NCBI GenBank assembly: GCA_016795385.1
Contig: JAEUHI010000011.1
Location: 1 to 64,000, forward strand
Origin: Verrucomicrobiales bacterium
Lineage (GTDB): Bacteria; Verrucomicrobiota; Verrucomicrobiia; Verrucomicrobiales; DEV007
Reading direction: 5' to 3'
DNA length: 64,000 bases
The notes under the pieces were generated by a model. That model searched no databases, was not told the origin of the DNA, and saw only the letters and a program-made list of their open reading frames with translations. This document shows positions 50,471-58,910 of the stretch, piece by piece. A program made the translations under genes and the position numbers. The stretch's first letter is position 1, and each line of letters begins with the position of its first letter.

Positions 50471-51718
50471 ATGTCATCGATTCGCAAGGTCTTGGCTTGG
50501 GGGGCTGGTTTCGCCGTTTTGTGCGGAACCGCCGCTACACTGCGGGGATTTGAGACGGCGGCGATGTTTCGCGCGTCGGAGATTCTTCCCCAGCCGATCC
50601 TCACCGGCCCCTTCCACCGCGTGCGGGAATACGCCGAGGCCGACGGATACTTGATCCACTTCACCGTGGACTCGGATTTCGGCATCTACCAGTGCACGGG
50701 CGTCCCGGAATTGCAGCGCCGGATTGGCGAAATCGAGGCCATTGCGGCCCTGGTGAAGGTGAGCAAGAGCGATCTTTTCGCGGAAGGACTCCGGAAGTCG
50801 GTCGAGTCCCCTATCGCCGCAGTCAAGAACATCGCGGCGGATCCGGGTGGTTCGGTGAAACAGATCCCCCACTCGGTCGGCCATTTTTTTGGAAAGGTCG
50901 GATCCGGCATCGGCAACGCGGCCCGCAAGGCAGCCGATAAAAAGAACGGCGACGGAGCGGCACCGGAGGAAGTCGGACGCGGGGTAGGCAAAATCCTCAA
51001 AGGAGCCGCAGGTTTCGACAAGGCAAAGCTGGAATGTGCCAGACAACTGGGAATCGATCCGTATACCGACAACGCCAGGCTGCAGGAGGAAATGGAGAAG
51101 GTCGCGTGGGCGTTTTTCGCGGGCGGCCTCCCTCTGAAGATCGGAGTCTCGATCGCCGGCGGCGGTGCGTCCGAGATCCTCAACGCCACGGAGTTCGTCG
51201 GCCTCCCGGAAGATCTCTATCAACTGACCGGATCGGAGCTCGACTACCGCGACCGCACCGCCCTCAAAACCATGGGGATCGCGCCCGAAACGATCGACGC
51301 ACTTTTTGCCAATGCGGCGATGATCCGCTCCGTCCGCCACCAGTTGGTGACGACCCTTTCCCAAATCCAGGTGCCCGGACGATCGGAAATCGTTAAGCAA
51401 ATGGTCGCCTGTGACACGGTCTGGCGCGCGCACTTTTTCCACGACGCCCTTCAGTTGCTGCTCTGGAGGCATCGGCAATCCCCTTACCAAAGTCTCGGCG
51501 TCCACGGGAGGCTCGCCGTAGGAGTGACAAGTGATGGAATCGTCGAAATCCCCGCCCCTGTCGACTACGTGGTTTGGACGGAGGAGGTCGCCGCCTTCGC
51601 GTCACGGGATGACCTCGCCGTGTTTCAGCGACGGTTGATTCTGCAAGGAAACCTGAGCGCTGAAACGTCGGCACAACTTGCCGCAGCAGGCTGGGAGGTT
51701 GTCAGAGCCCGGCGTTGA
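50471..51718 (+). CDS. Exported protein of unknown function
   Basis: The 415-residue product starts with a signal peptide or anchor (VLAWGAGFAVLCGTAATLRG). It has a Gly-rich amphipathic segment (GKVGSGIGNAARKAAD), then a helical domain containing FFAGGLPLKIGVSIAGGGASEIL and a C-terminal half dominated by helices. It contains few cysteines and no motif I can link to a family. It is downstream of the transposase region and converges on the acyl carrier protein gene. Confidence 0.65.
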   Translation: MSSIRKVLAWGAGFAVLCGTAATLRGFETAAMFRASEILPQPILTGPFHRVREYAEADGYLIHFTVDSDFGIYQCTGVPELQRRIGEIEAIAALVKVSKSDLFAEGLRKSVESPIAAVKNIAADPGGSVKQIPHSVGHFFGKVGSGIGNAARKAADKKNGDGAAPEEVGRGVGKILKGAAGFDKAKLECARQLGIDPYTDNARLQEEMEKVAWAFFAGGLPLKIGVSIAGGGASEILNATEFVGLPEDLYQLTGSELDYRDRTALKTMGIAPETIDALFANAAMIRSVRHQLVTTLSQIQVPGRSEIVKQMVACDTVWRAHFFHDALQLLLWRHRQSPYQSLGVHGRLAVGVTSDGIVEIPAPVDYVVWTEEVAAFASRDDLAVFQRRLILQGNLSAETSAQLAAAGWEVVRARR

Positions 51719-51729
51719 CCGCGGGCGCT

Positions 51730-51981
51730 TCAATCCGCGGATTGCGTGAGGAGATTGCGGATCTCTTCGAGATTCAGAAACGAATTCTCGGTCAGATCGT
51801 CATCCAAGATGGTGACCGAAAAGGCTTTTTCGAGGTCGAGAAGCAGGTCGATCGACGCCATGGAGTCGAGCCCCAGCTCGCCCAGATCACGCCGCGGCTC
51901 CAGCGTCTCTCCAGCAGGGAGGAATTTCAGATGAGGACGGACAACGGCTGCGATGGCGTCGAGGGAGGCGGGTTCGATCAT
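51730..51981 (-). CDS. Acyl carrier protein
   Basis: The 83-residue four-helix protein has the phosphopantetheine attachment serine in LGLDSMASIDLLLDLEKAF (Ser41 region). It starts 16 bp after the PLP-decarboxylase gene on the same strand, which suggests that the decarboxylase acts on an ACP-bound substrate or that both serve one pathway. It is not the fatty-acid ACP, judging by context and sequence (no fab genes nearby). Confidence 0.88.
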   Translation of the reverse strand: MIEPASLDAIAAVVRPHLKFLPAGETLEPRRDLGELGLDSMASIDLLLDLEKAFSVTILDDDLTENSFLNLEEIRNLLTQSAD

Positions 51982-51997
51982 GTTTGAAAAGGTCGTT

Positions 51998-53293
51998 TCA
52001 CGAGAGTGGTTCGTGCCCGGTGCGGAGGTGATGCACGGCGATCACCTCCCCCCCTCTGTGAAGAATCTCGACGGGAGCCGGGCGACTGAGGAAGGCCACC
52101 ACGCTCGCCGTGGCACCATAAGCTCCCACATTGGGAATCGCCACCAGATCTCCGGGTTCCAACGTTGGAATTTCCAGCTTTTTTGCCAAGCAATCCAGCG
52201 GAGTACAGAGAGGACCGACGACATCCACGGTGATCCGATTACCAACGCTCACGACCCGTTGGGGCAAGAGATCGATGGAAAAGCGTGGGATCCTCCCCAA
52301 TCCGGCCATTCCCCCGAGGTGGTGAATTCCGGTGTCGAGAATGAGAAACCATCGATCTTCTTTCGATCGCTTCAGTTCCATGACGCGGGCAACCAAGGTC
52401 CCGGAAGAACCCGCGAGGTAACGTCCGGATTCGAACCACCATTGGGCCTGGCGCGAGGGCCCGGCCCCCGCGTGGAGACGCTCCAGCCCGTCGCGCAGGG
52501 CCGCGAGATCCGCGGCAGCACCGGCATGGGCGTAGGGCCAGGCGAATCCTCCGCCGAGATTGAGAATCTGGAGATCCATGCCCAGGATCGTGGTCAGCTC
52601 GTCGGCGATCTCCACGGTCTTTTCGAAGGAGGCGAGAAGGGCTTCCACTTCACCGATCTGGGTCCCCCAGTAAAGGTGAAATCCCACGATGTCGACCTGT
52701 TCGCCTGCTTCCCGAAGAATCTCCGGCCCCTGGGAGCGAAGCTCATCTTCCTCGAATCCAAACTGGCTGGCCACCCCCGACATGGCCAGTTTCGCCTTCG
52801 GGGCCGCATGAGGATTGATCCGCAGGAGCACCTTCACTTGGCAGGCACGGTCCGCGGCCGCAGAGGAGAGTCGCCGCAGATCGGTTCTCGATTCGATCGA
52901 GAAATGTCGGACGCCGCCCGCGATCGCTGCATCATATTCCTCAACGCCCTTTCCCGGCCCGCCATAGAGCGCCCTGGAGAGATCAAATCCCGCGGCCCGG
53001 GCGGCAGCCAACTCCCCCGGCGAGGTCAAATCGGCTTCACAGCCCGCGCTTCTCAACTCCGCTGTCAACGATGGCAGCGGATTCGCCTTGAAAGAGTACA
53101 ATAGCCGGGGCGCGGCGGACCTGGGTAAAACGCCAAGAAGCTCGCGGGAACGATCCTCAAGGGCAGTGGCGCAATAAACATAGGCGGGCGTGCCATGGAG
53201 CCGGGCCATCTTCCAAGCCAGTTCCACCGCGACGTCCGCGTTACCGCGCCCCGCCCCTGGCGACGCCAGTGTTTCTAAATTGGGATCAGACAT
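51998..53293 (-). CDS. PLP-dependent decarboxylase, diaminopimelate/ornithine decarboxylase fold
   Basis: The 431-residue enzyme has the PLP lysine in LLYSFKANPLPSL (near residue 70), the glycine-rich phosphate loop ILNLGGGFAWPY and the C-terminal beta domain with VVGPLCTPLDCLAKK, which supplies active-site Cys/Asp. The family includes BtrK-like enzymes that decarboxylate amino-acyl groups on carrier proteins, as well as exosortase-associated members. The adjoining ACP gene favours a carrier-bound substrate. No adenylating ligase is visible here, so this is inference. Confidence 0.85.
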   Translation of the reverse strand: MSDPNLETLASPGAGRGNADVAVELAWKMARLHGTPAYVYCATALEDRSRELLGVLPRSAAPRLLYSFKANPLPSLTAELRSAGCEADLTSPGELAAARAAGFDLSRALYGGPGKGVEEYDAAIAGGVRHFSIESRTDLRRLSSAAADRACQVKVLLRINPHAAPKAKLAMSGVASQFGFEEDELRSQGPEILREAGEQVDIVGFHLYWGTQIGEVEALLASFEKTVEIADELTTILGMDLQILNLGGGFAWPYAHAGAAADLAALRDGLERLHAGAGPSRQAQWWFESGRYLAGSSGTLVARVMELKRSKEDRWFLILDTGIHHLGGMAGLGRIPRFSIDLLPQRVVSVGNRITVDVVGPLCTPLDCLAKKLEIPTLEPGDLVAIPNVGAYGATASVVAFLSRPAPVEILHRGGEVIAVHHLRTGHEPLS

Positions 53294-53453
53294 TCAACGG
53301 AAATCTAAAAATGCACGTTTTTACGATTTTTGATACTGTTCTCTTCGCGTTCCGGGCACCTTAATGATCAATAAAATACGACATCTTTTTCAGTTATCAA
53401 GACTATGAAAATCACTGATTTTATATCAATAGGGGTAAACATTCGGCCATTCA
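53294..53453 (+). promoter_or_regulatory. AT-rich upstream region of an isolated pilin gene
   Basis: About 160 bp of AT-rich sequence sits between the decarboxylase start and the pilin start, similar in character to those upstream of the secretin and the main pilin. It has no Shine-Dalgarno motif at the start codon. Candidate promoter elements cannot be assigned with confidence. Confidence 0.45.
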
Positions 53454-53852
53454 TTGCACATGAAACTGATCTCCCGCTCAAAGACGTGTTCCGGCCTTAC
53501 CTTGATCGAAGTGACTCTGGTTATTGCCGTCCTTCTCGGGTTGATCGGTGTGATTTTCGTTGGAGTCATGGCCTACAAGGAAGGAGCAAATCGTTCCATG
53601 TGTATTCAGAACATGGCCAGCGTTCAAAAAGCAATGCGATCCTACTGCAACTTCTACGAACTCAACCCCGGAGATGCGATCGTCGACCTTCACGGAAAAG
53701 TGATCACCCAAGCGAAATTCTTTTCCTACGAACCTCAATGTCCCTCAGGAGGCACCTACACCTTCAGCGATGGAACCGTCCCGGTGGTGGGAGCCCTTTT
53801 CATGAGCTGCTCCATCAACGACCACATCCCCGCCGCCACCGGGGGATGGTGA
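53454..53852 (+). CDS. Isolated type IV pilin-like protein with four cysteines
   Basis: The 132-residue product has a leader ending TCSG and mature start LTLIEVTLVIAVLLGLIGVIF, with Gly at -1 and Glu at +5. The domain carries four cysteines in the mature part and the block PQCPSGGTYTFSDG, common in verrucomicrobial pseudopilins. ATG 53454 and the ATG six bases later are equally possible. It lies more than 20 kb from the pilus operon, next to an ACP/decarboxylase pair and a glycosyltransferase. It would use the same prepilin peptidase and perhaps the same machine. Confidence 0.8.
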   Translation: MHMKLISRSKTCSGLTLIEVTLVIAVLLGLIGVIFVGVMAYKEGANRSMCIQNMASVQKAMRSYCNFYELNPGDAIVDLHGKVITQAKFFSYEPQCPSGGTYTFSDGTVPVVGALFMSCSINDHIPAATGGW

Positions 53853-53872
53853 GAACGCCCGCCCAGCTTGGC

Positions 53873-55837
53873 TCAGGAATGCGGCGGATCGGTCTTCGAA
53901 GACTTGGCCGTCGAAACCGCAGGCGTCGCGGACTTCCCGGCATCGGCCTTCTCCGCTCCCGGATTCTGGGGTGACGGCGCCTCGGGCTTTTCCGCACAGG
54001 CGGTCGCGCCGAAGAGCGGGCCGGCCAGCACCGTGATCCCCGCAGCCGCCGCGGCGCGCTGGAGGAGCGATTGCTTTTTCTTCTTCTCCGTCTCACCGAA
54101 ACGGGCGCGGCGGATTTTCAGGGAATTCTGTTCGTGGATGCGATATACCACGTTCCGCACCTCGTCATCGCGATAGAATTTTCCACCGGCGAGGTGCACG
54201 CGATACCAGAGGTGGTAATCATCCGCCCCCAGTCCGATGGCACGCTCCTGGTAATTCCCCGCCTTGCGCGCGATCTCGGCGCGGATGAGGACGGAGGAAT
54301 GGGGCAGCATGTTGTCATCGGAATTACCCGTGAACATCGTCTCGACACCCTTGTTCGGCCAGTGGAGGCGCGGCGTGATCTGACCGTTCTCATGGGTCAT
54401 GAGGAGGCAACCGTAGACGTCGGCCTTCTTCGTCTCGATCATGTGAACCGCCCGCTCGAGATAGGTCGGCATGAGCTGGTCGTCGTAGTCGAGGGGCTTG
54501 TAATATTCCGTGTCGCACTCGGCCACGGCCTGGCGATGGAGCCAGCTGCAATGCTCGATGTCGGGCGACATTCCCGTGCAGATCAGCGGCAGGCCGTAGC
54601 GCGCCGCGAGCGGCTCGGCGAAGGACCAGGGGCCATCGACGAGCAGCTTCACCTTGAAGCGTTTGTAAGTCTGGTTCGCCAAGCTGGCGACGGCATCGTC
54701 GAGCTTCGAGACATCGGTGCCCTGATGGATCCGCAAGCCGACCGTGACGCGGGCTTCGGGATGCTGCAGCGAGGTGCCGGTCATCTCCGCGAGGATGCGG
54801 GCGTTGGCGGTGGCGTAGTTCGCCCCGAGGGACATCCCGGCCGCGGAAGCGAGGCAATCGACCGAGGAAAGCGTCGCCGCCTTGAGCAGGGCGCCGTGGG
54901 CGAGTTTGGCGAGCTTTTTCGGATTCGCGTTCCAATCGATGAGGTAGCCGTTGCGGCCGTTCTTGATGAAATCGGCGATCCCGCAGGTCTTCGTCACCAC
55001 CACCGGGATCCCGCAACTGAGCGCTTCGGCCGCAGTGAGGAGGAACCCCTCCTTCTCGCTGTTGCCGAGGAGGACGTGACAGCCCTCAAGACGGTGGCGG
55101 TAGGAGAACGGATTGAAATCGAGCGGACGCAGATCGAGGCGATCGGCGACACCGAGCTTCGCGGCGAGCTCCTTCACCTGGGCGAGGGTTTCGGCCTGGA
55201 CTTTCTGGGTGTAGGCCAGCCCGGCCGTGTCCGACCCAGTCCAGGCGCGGATGACCATGCGAGGCTCCTCGGCGAGAAGATACGGGAGGGCGAGGATGCC
55301 CTTGGATTCGAGGGGGCGGCCCATCCAGCCGACCACGATGCGACCTTTGGGATCAAACTGACCTTTCACCGAGGCAAATTCGGAAACCGGAGGCGTCAGC
55401 ACGCCGACGACCCGGTGATTTTTTTCCTTGGTCCATCCGGCGTAGCGATCGAGGACCTTCTGCGAGACGCCGGCCACGGTCATACCATGAAGGGAATCGT
55501 AGGCGCGGTTGATGAAACGCCAGCCTGCATCGTCCCAGGAATGGAGCACCAGCGAGGTGGGACGCTGCGGCAAACCGGAGAGATCGCCATAGCTGAGAAA
55601 CCAGGACGAAGGATCGACCGGAGCCTCGCGCGTCACCTTGCCGCAGGAAAAGCCGCTGCGTTCCGCCGCATCGAGCAGGGGCATGTCGTCCGATTGGGAG
55701 TAAAGCGTGGTCCGTTCCCGCACCCACTCCGGCAGGGCCATGATGTAGCGCAAGACCGCCGTTTGAGCGCCACCCAGGGCGAGATTATGGGTCACGAAGC
55801 ACGGATTGACGCCGGGGAGGTGATAAGTCGAGGCCAT
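53873..55837 (-). CDS. Two-domain glycosyltransferase (GT4-GT2 fusion)
   Basis: The 654-residue protein combines a GT-B domain (about 1-360; NLALGGAQTAVLRY, VGWMGRPLESKGIL, donor motif NSEKEGFLLTAAEALSCGIPVV) and a GT-A domain (about 385-600; TVGLRIHQGTDVSKLDDAV, then PLDYDDQLMPTYLERA carrying the DxD). The C-terminal tail has a hydrophobic segment (AAAAAGITVLAGPLFGATA) and a polar end. It could add two successive sugars to one glycan. Acceptor is unknown. It converges on the isolated pilin gene with a 20-bp gap. Its ATG is chosen at MASTYHLPG; a 41-residue extension is possible. Confidence 0.8.
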   Translation of the reverse strand: MASTYHLPGVNPCFVTHNLALGGAQTAVLRYIMALPEWVRERTTLYSQSDDMPLLDAAERSGFSCGKVTREAPVDPSSWFLSYGDLSGLPQRPTSLVLHSWDDAGWRFINRAYDSLHGMTVAGVSQKVLDRYAGWTKEKNHRVVGVLTPPVSEFASVKGQFDPKGRIVVGWMGRPLESKGILALPYLLAEEPRMVIRAWTGSDTAGLAYTQKVQAETLAQVKELAAKLGVADRLDLRPLDFNPFSYRHRLEGCHVLLGNSEKEGFLLTAAEALSCGIPVVVTKTCGIADFIKNGRNGYLIDWNANPKKLAKLAHGALLKAATLSSVDCLASAAGMSLGANYATANARILAEMTGTSLQHPEARVTVGLRIHQGTDVSKLDDAVASLANQTYKRFKVKLLVDGPWSFAEPLAARYGLPLICTGMSPDIEHCSWLHRQAVAECDTEYYKPLDYDDQLMPTYLERAVHMIETKKADVYGCLLMTHENGQITPRLHWPNKGVETMFTGNSDDNMLPHSSVLIRAEIARKAGNYQERAIGLGADDYHLWYRVHLAGGKFYRDDEVRNVVYRIHEQNSLKIRRARFGETEKKKKQSLLQRAAAAAGITVLAGPLFGATACAEKPEAPSPQNPGAEKADAGKSATPAVSTAKSSKTDPPHS

Positions 55838-55999
55838 GGGTGTAAAATATCGTCTACAATCAACAGGGTCGGATCCAAGACCAAACCCTGTCAGGTCGGG
55901 GGAGAAGACGCCGAACAATGAACCATCGCCCGAATCGCCTGTCCAATCCTTGGAACGCATCGTAAGCCCTCACGTTCAAGTTTTTTACCTCCGATTCAA

Positions 56000-58474
56000 G
56001 TGACTCCATCAGGCCATACGCGAGAGCGGTTTGTCGCGAACTTCACCATCGCCGTGGCGGCTTTGCTCGCGCTTGCCCCTTTGGCTGCGGAGGAAACCTG
56101 GTCCCTGAAACCACTGGTCCGTCCGACTCCGCCGGCGGAGGGCCACCCGGTCGATGCCTTCATCCACGCGAAGCTGGCCGAGGCCGGGCTCAAGCAAAAC
56201 GAGGCGGCGGATCCGCACACGCTCCTGCGGCGGATGACGCTCGATTTGACCGGCCTCCCGCCGACGCGGGAAGAGATCGGAGGTCGGAAGTCGGACGTCA
56301 GAAGTCAGATTGAGCGATTGCTCGCATCTCCGCACTATGGCGAGCGCTGGGGGCGGCATTGGCTCGATGTCGCGCGTTATGTGCAGGGGACGATCAAAGT
56401 TCCGGGCGTCGCCGCGATCGATCTGGCCGAACCCTATCGCGATTATGTGGTGAAAAGTTTCAATGAGGACAAACCCTACGACCGTTTCCTCACCGAACAG
56501 CTTGCGGGCGATCTGATCGAGGGCGAGACCGATCCCGACCGCCTCGTGGCCCCCGCCTTTCTTTCGATCGGGCAGTGGTTCGAGGAATGCACCGATCCGA
56601 ACAAGCTGCGCCTCGATCTGGTCGATGAGCAGATTTCCACCGCGACACGCGCCTTCCTGGCGATGGATTTTTCCTGCGCGCGCTGCCACGATCACAAGTT
56701 TGATCCGATCTCGACGCGCGATTATTACGCCCTCGCCGGGATTTTCCGCAGTACGGAGATCACGTCGCACTTCGCCGAGGAATGGAAGGACGGACGCCCC
56801 CGCGCCCTGCGTCCCCTCGCGCCCGCGGCGGAGATCGCGAAAGCGGAGGCGGTCGATCGTGAGATCGCCGCGCTGCGCGGGGAACGGCTCCGGTTCCTAA
56901 CCGATGCCCAAAAGCAGATCTCGCTGAAGCCCGCCTCGGAGATTCCGGGAACGGTCCTCGCGTTTGAGGCGGAAGAGTTCGACGGCCACAAGGATCTCAA
57001 GACGATCGCTCTCGGCGAGGGCGAAGCGGTCGCCTTGCGCCGTGCCATCGAACCCTGGGTGCGGTATCGTCTCGTCCTGCCCGATCCCGGGGCCTACACT
57101 CTGCTAGTCCGCTACGCCGCGACCGATCCCGCTCCGGTGCAGCTCGAGATCGAGGGCAAGTTTCAGGAAACCCGCGTTCTCGGCGAGCCCACCCACGGAG
57201 AAACGCCGGATCATTTCCGCTGGGGAGTCGTGGCGCTCGGCGAACGTCCCGCCGGACGCTGTTTCGTGCGTTTCAAGGCGGGTCGCAACGAGCCTTTTCC
57301 CACCCTCGATCGCCTCGTCCTCGTGAAGGGCGAGTTGGACGGGAACTCGGTCGCCTGGCGCGAGCATCTGGGAACGCCCACCCCGGAAGAATCGCGATTC
57401 TTCCTGAAGGAAGCCGACCGCGCCATCCTGACAAAACTCGAAACGCGCCTGACCGATCTCCAAAAATCCCGTCCTGTCCTGCCAATGACCCTCGCGGTGA
57501 ATGACGCCAGTGAGATGCTCGAACTCGCCGTGCATCCCGGCGGCAATCCCTACGACACCGAGGGTGATCCCGTGCCACGGGGCAATCCCGGTCTCGCCGG
57601 CAGCGAACTGGCGGCGGCTTTTCCCATTCCGACGGACGCGAGCGGTCGACTCCAGTTCGCCCGATGGCTCGCCGATCCGCGGAATCCCCTCACCGCCCGG
57701 GTCATGGCCAACCGGATCTGGCATTGGCACTTCGGCACCGGGCTCGTCCGCACCGTCGACGACTTTGGCAAACAGGGTGCCCAACCCACCCATCCCGAGT
57801 TGCTCGACTGGCTCGCCTGCGAACTCATCGAGAGCGGTTGGTCGGTGAAACACCTGCACCGCCTCATCCTGAGTTCGGCGACCTACCAGGCCTCCTCGGC
57901 AACGAATCCTGACCATCTCACCAGAGACGCCGACGGCAGCCTTTACTCACGTTTCCCCGCGCGGCGGCTCGAGGTCGAGGCCATTTACGACGGCATGCTC
58001 ACCAGCATCGGAAAGGTGCCGCGCCAGGCTACGGGCACGCCGCTCGATACCGCAAAATCGAAGGACCGCGCCCTCTACATCCTCACCTCCTCGCGCTCGC
58101 CGCTCGGCATGGGCGTGGAAATCCGGAAGATGTTTCCGCTTTTCGGCTTCGATGATTCCGGCCGTCCTATGCACGACCGCGACGAGAGCGTCACCGCCGC
58201 CCAGGCGCTCTGGTGGCTGAACAATCCCCTGCCCCGATACTACGCGACCAAGCTCGCCGAAAAACTGATCCAGGAACACCCTGGCCAACCCGTCGAACTC
58301 GCCCACGCCCTCCACGAAACCCTCCTCGGCCGCCCGCCCGGCAGCGGCGCCGAGGCGGCGATGCTGGGGTATGCCGACGAGCTGATGGGAACGGAAAAGC
58401 TTTCCGAAACCGAAGCCTGGACCCGCGTGGCCTTGGGACTTTTTTCTTCCAAATCGTTTCGAATGCTGGAGTGA
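56000..58474 (+). CDS. DUF1549/DUF1553 (PSCyt2/PSD1) exported protein
   Basis: The 824-residue product has a signal peptide (about 1-30), a DUF1549 domain (about 45-250) with MTLDLTGLPPTREEI and the haem-type CARCHDH motif near residue 226, a carbohydrate-binding-like insertion (about 310-445) and a DUF1553 domain (about 550-815) with NPLTARVMANRIWHWHFG. Proteins of this kind are expanded in Planctomycetes and Verrucomicrobia and commonly sit beside DUF1501 genes. No N-terminal cytochrome c domain is present, so it is a shorter variant. Biochemical activity is unproven; association with sulfated glycan breakdown is inferred from other genomes. Confidence 0.9.
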   Translation: MTPSGHTRERFVANFTIAVAALLALAPLAAEETWSLKPLVRPTPPAEGHPVDAFIHAKLAEAGLKQNEAADPHTLLRRMTLDLTGLPPTREEIGGRKSDVRSQIERLLASPHYGERWGRHWLDVARYVQGTIKVPGVAAIDLAEPYRDYVVKSFNEDKPYDRFLTEQLAGDLIEGETDPDRLVAPAFLSIGQWFEECTDPNKLRLDLVDEQISTATRAFLAMDFSCARCHDHKFDPISTRDYYALAGIFRSTEITSHFAEEWKDGRPRALRPLAPAAEIAKAEAVDREIAALRGERLRFLTDAQKQISLKPASEIPGTVLAFEAEEFDGHKDLKTIALGEGEAVALRRAIEPWVRYRLVLPDPGAYTLLVRYAATDPAPVQLEIEGKFQETRVLGEPTHGETPDHFRWGVVALGERPAGRCFVRFKAGRNEPFPTLDRLVLVKGELDGNSVAWREHLGTPTPEESRFFLKEADRAILTKLETRLTDLQKSRPVLPMTLAVNDASEMLELAVHPGGNPYDTEGDPVPRGNPGLAGSELAAAFPIPTDASGRLQFARWLADPRNPLTARVMANRIWHWHFGTGLVRTVDDFGKQGAQPTHPELLDWLACELIESGWSVKHLHRLILSSATYQASSATNPDHLTRDADGSLYSRFPARRLEVEAIYDGMLTSIGKVPRQATGTPLDTAKSKDRALYILTSSRSPLGMGVEIRKMFPLFGFDDSGRPMHDRDESVTAAQALWWLNNPLPRYYATKLAEKLIQEHPGQPVELAHALHETLLGRPPGSGAEAAMLGYADELMGTEKLSETEAWTRVALGLFSSKSFRMLE

Positions 58475-58509
58475 ACACACGGTGACTTAAATTTCCGCGC
58501 TGACTTCAT

Positions 58510-58731
58510 ATGAAAGCCATATCCATCGATGCAAAAGCCTACTCATTGCTGGACCAAGCGAAGAGGTTCCCTTCTGAATCCTTTTCGGAAGTAATCAAAC
58601 GCGCCCGTTGGGATAGCGACGCCGGGGCAAGGACGTGTGGAGATGTTCTGCTTACGGCGACAGCAACCATTCCGGAGTTCGCCCTTGAACGTCTCGATGA
58701 GGAGCAGTCGTCGAGTTCGTTTCCGTCCTGA
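58510..58731 (+). CDS. VapB-like antitoxin, orphan
   Basis: The 73-residue protein begins MKAISIDAKAYSLLDQAKR and has the FPSESFSEVIKRAR pattern of ribbon-helix-helix-type VapB antitoxins. The C-terminal half is acidic and would be toxin-binding. No PIN-domain toxin follows: the next 180 bp hold only palindromes and a DUF1501 gene. It may be a decayed module or act as a regulator alone. It lies between two genes that are usually adjacent. Confidence 0.65.
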   Translation: MKAISIDAKAYSLLDQAKRFPSESFSEVIKRARWDSDAGARTCGDVLLTATATIPEFALERLDEEQSSSSFPS

Positions 58732-58780
58732 ATGATTCAACCGTTTCATGAAATCCCTCCAGCGCCCCCCTTTCCACCGT

Positions 58781-58876
58781 GGCGCTTCGCAAGCGCCGGC
58801 CCTTGTTCCTTACCAGGAAAGTCAGGGAGCGGGGCTTGCCAAGCCCCGGAACCGCGTTGTCAGGTCACGCGTGACC
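58781..58876. repeat. Three palindromes in the antitoxin/DUF1501 gap
   Basis: GGCGCTTCGCAAGCGCC (58781-58797) and GGGGCTTGCCAAGCCCC (58831-58847) are 7-bp hairpins with 3-nt loops, and GGTCACGCGTGACC (58863-58876) is a perfect 14-bp palindrome. The first two have nearly the same form, GG(C/G)GCTT-NNN-AAGC(G/C)CC, and look like a REP-type pair. Confidence 0.7.
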
Positions 58877-58910
58877 AGAGACAGGACAATCTTCTGAACC
58901 ATCTCCCCTC

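Noticed and set aside
53405..53974. Alternative frame over the isolated pilin
   Set aside because: It is Arg-rich shadow sequence; the other frame shows a clear pilin helix.
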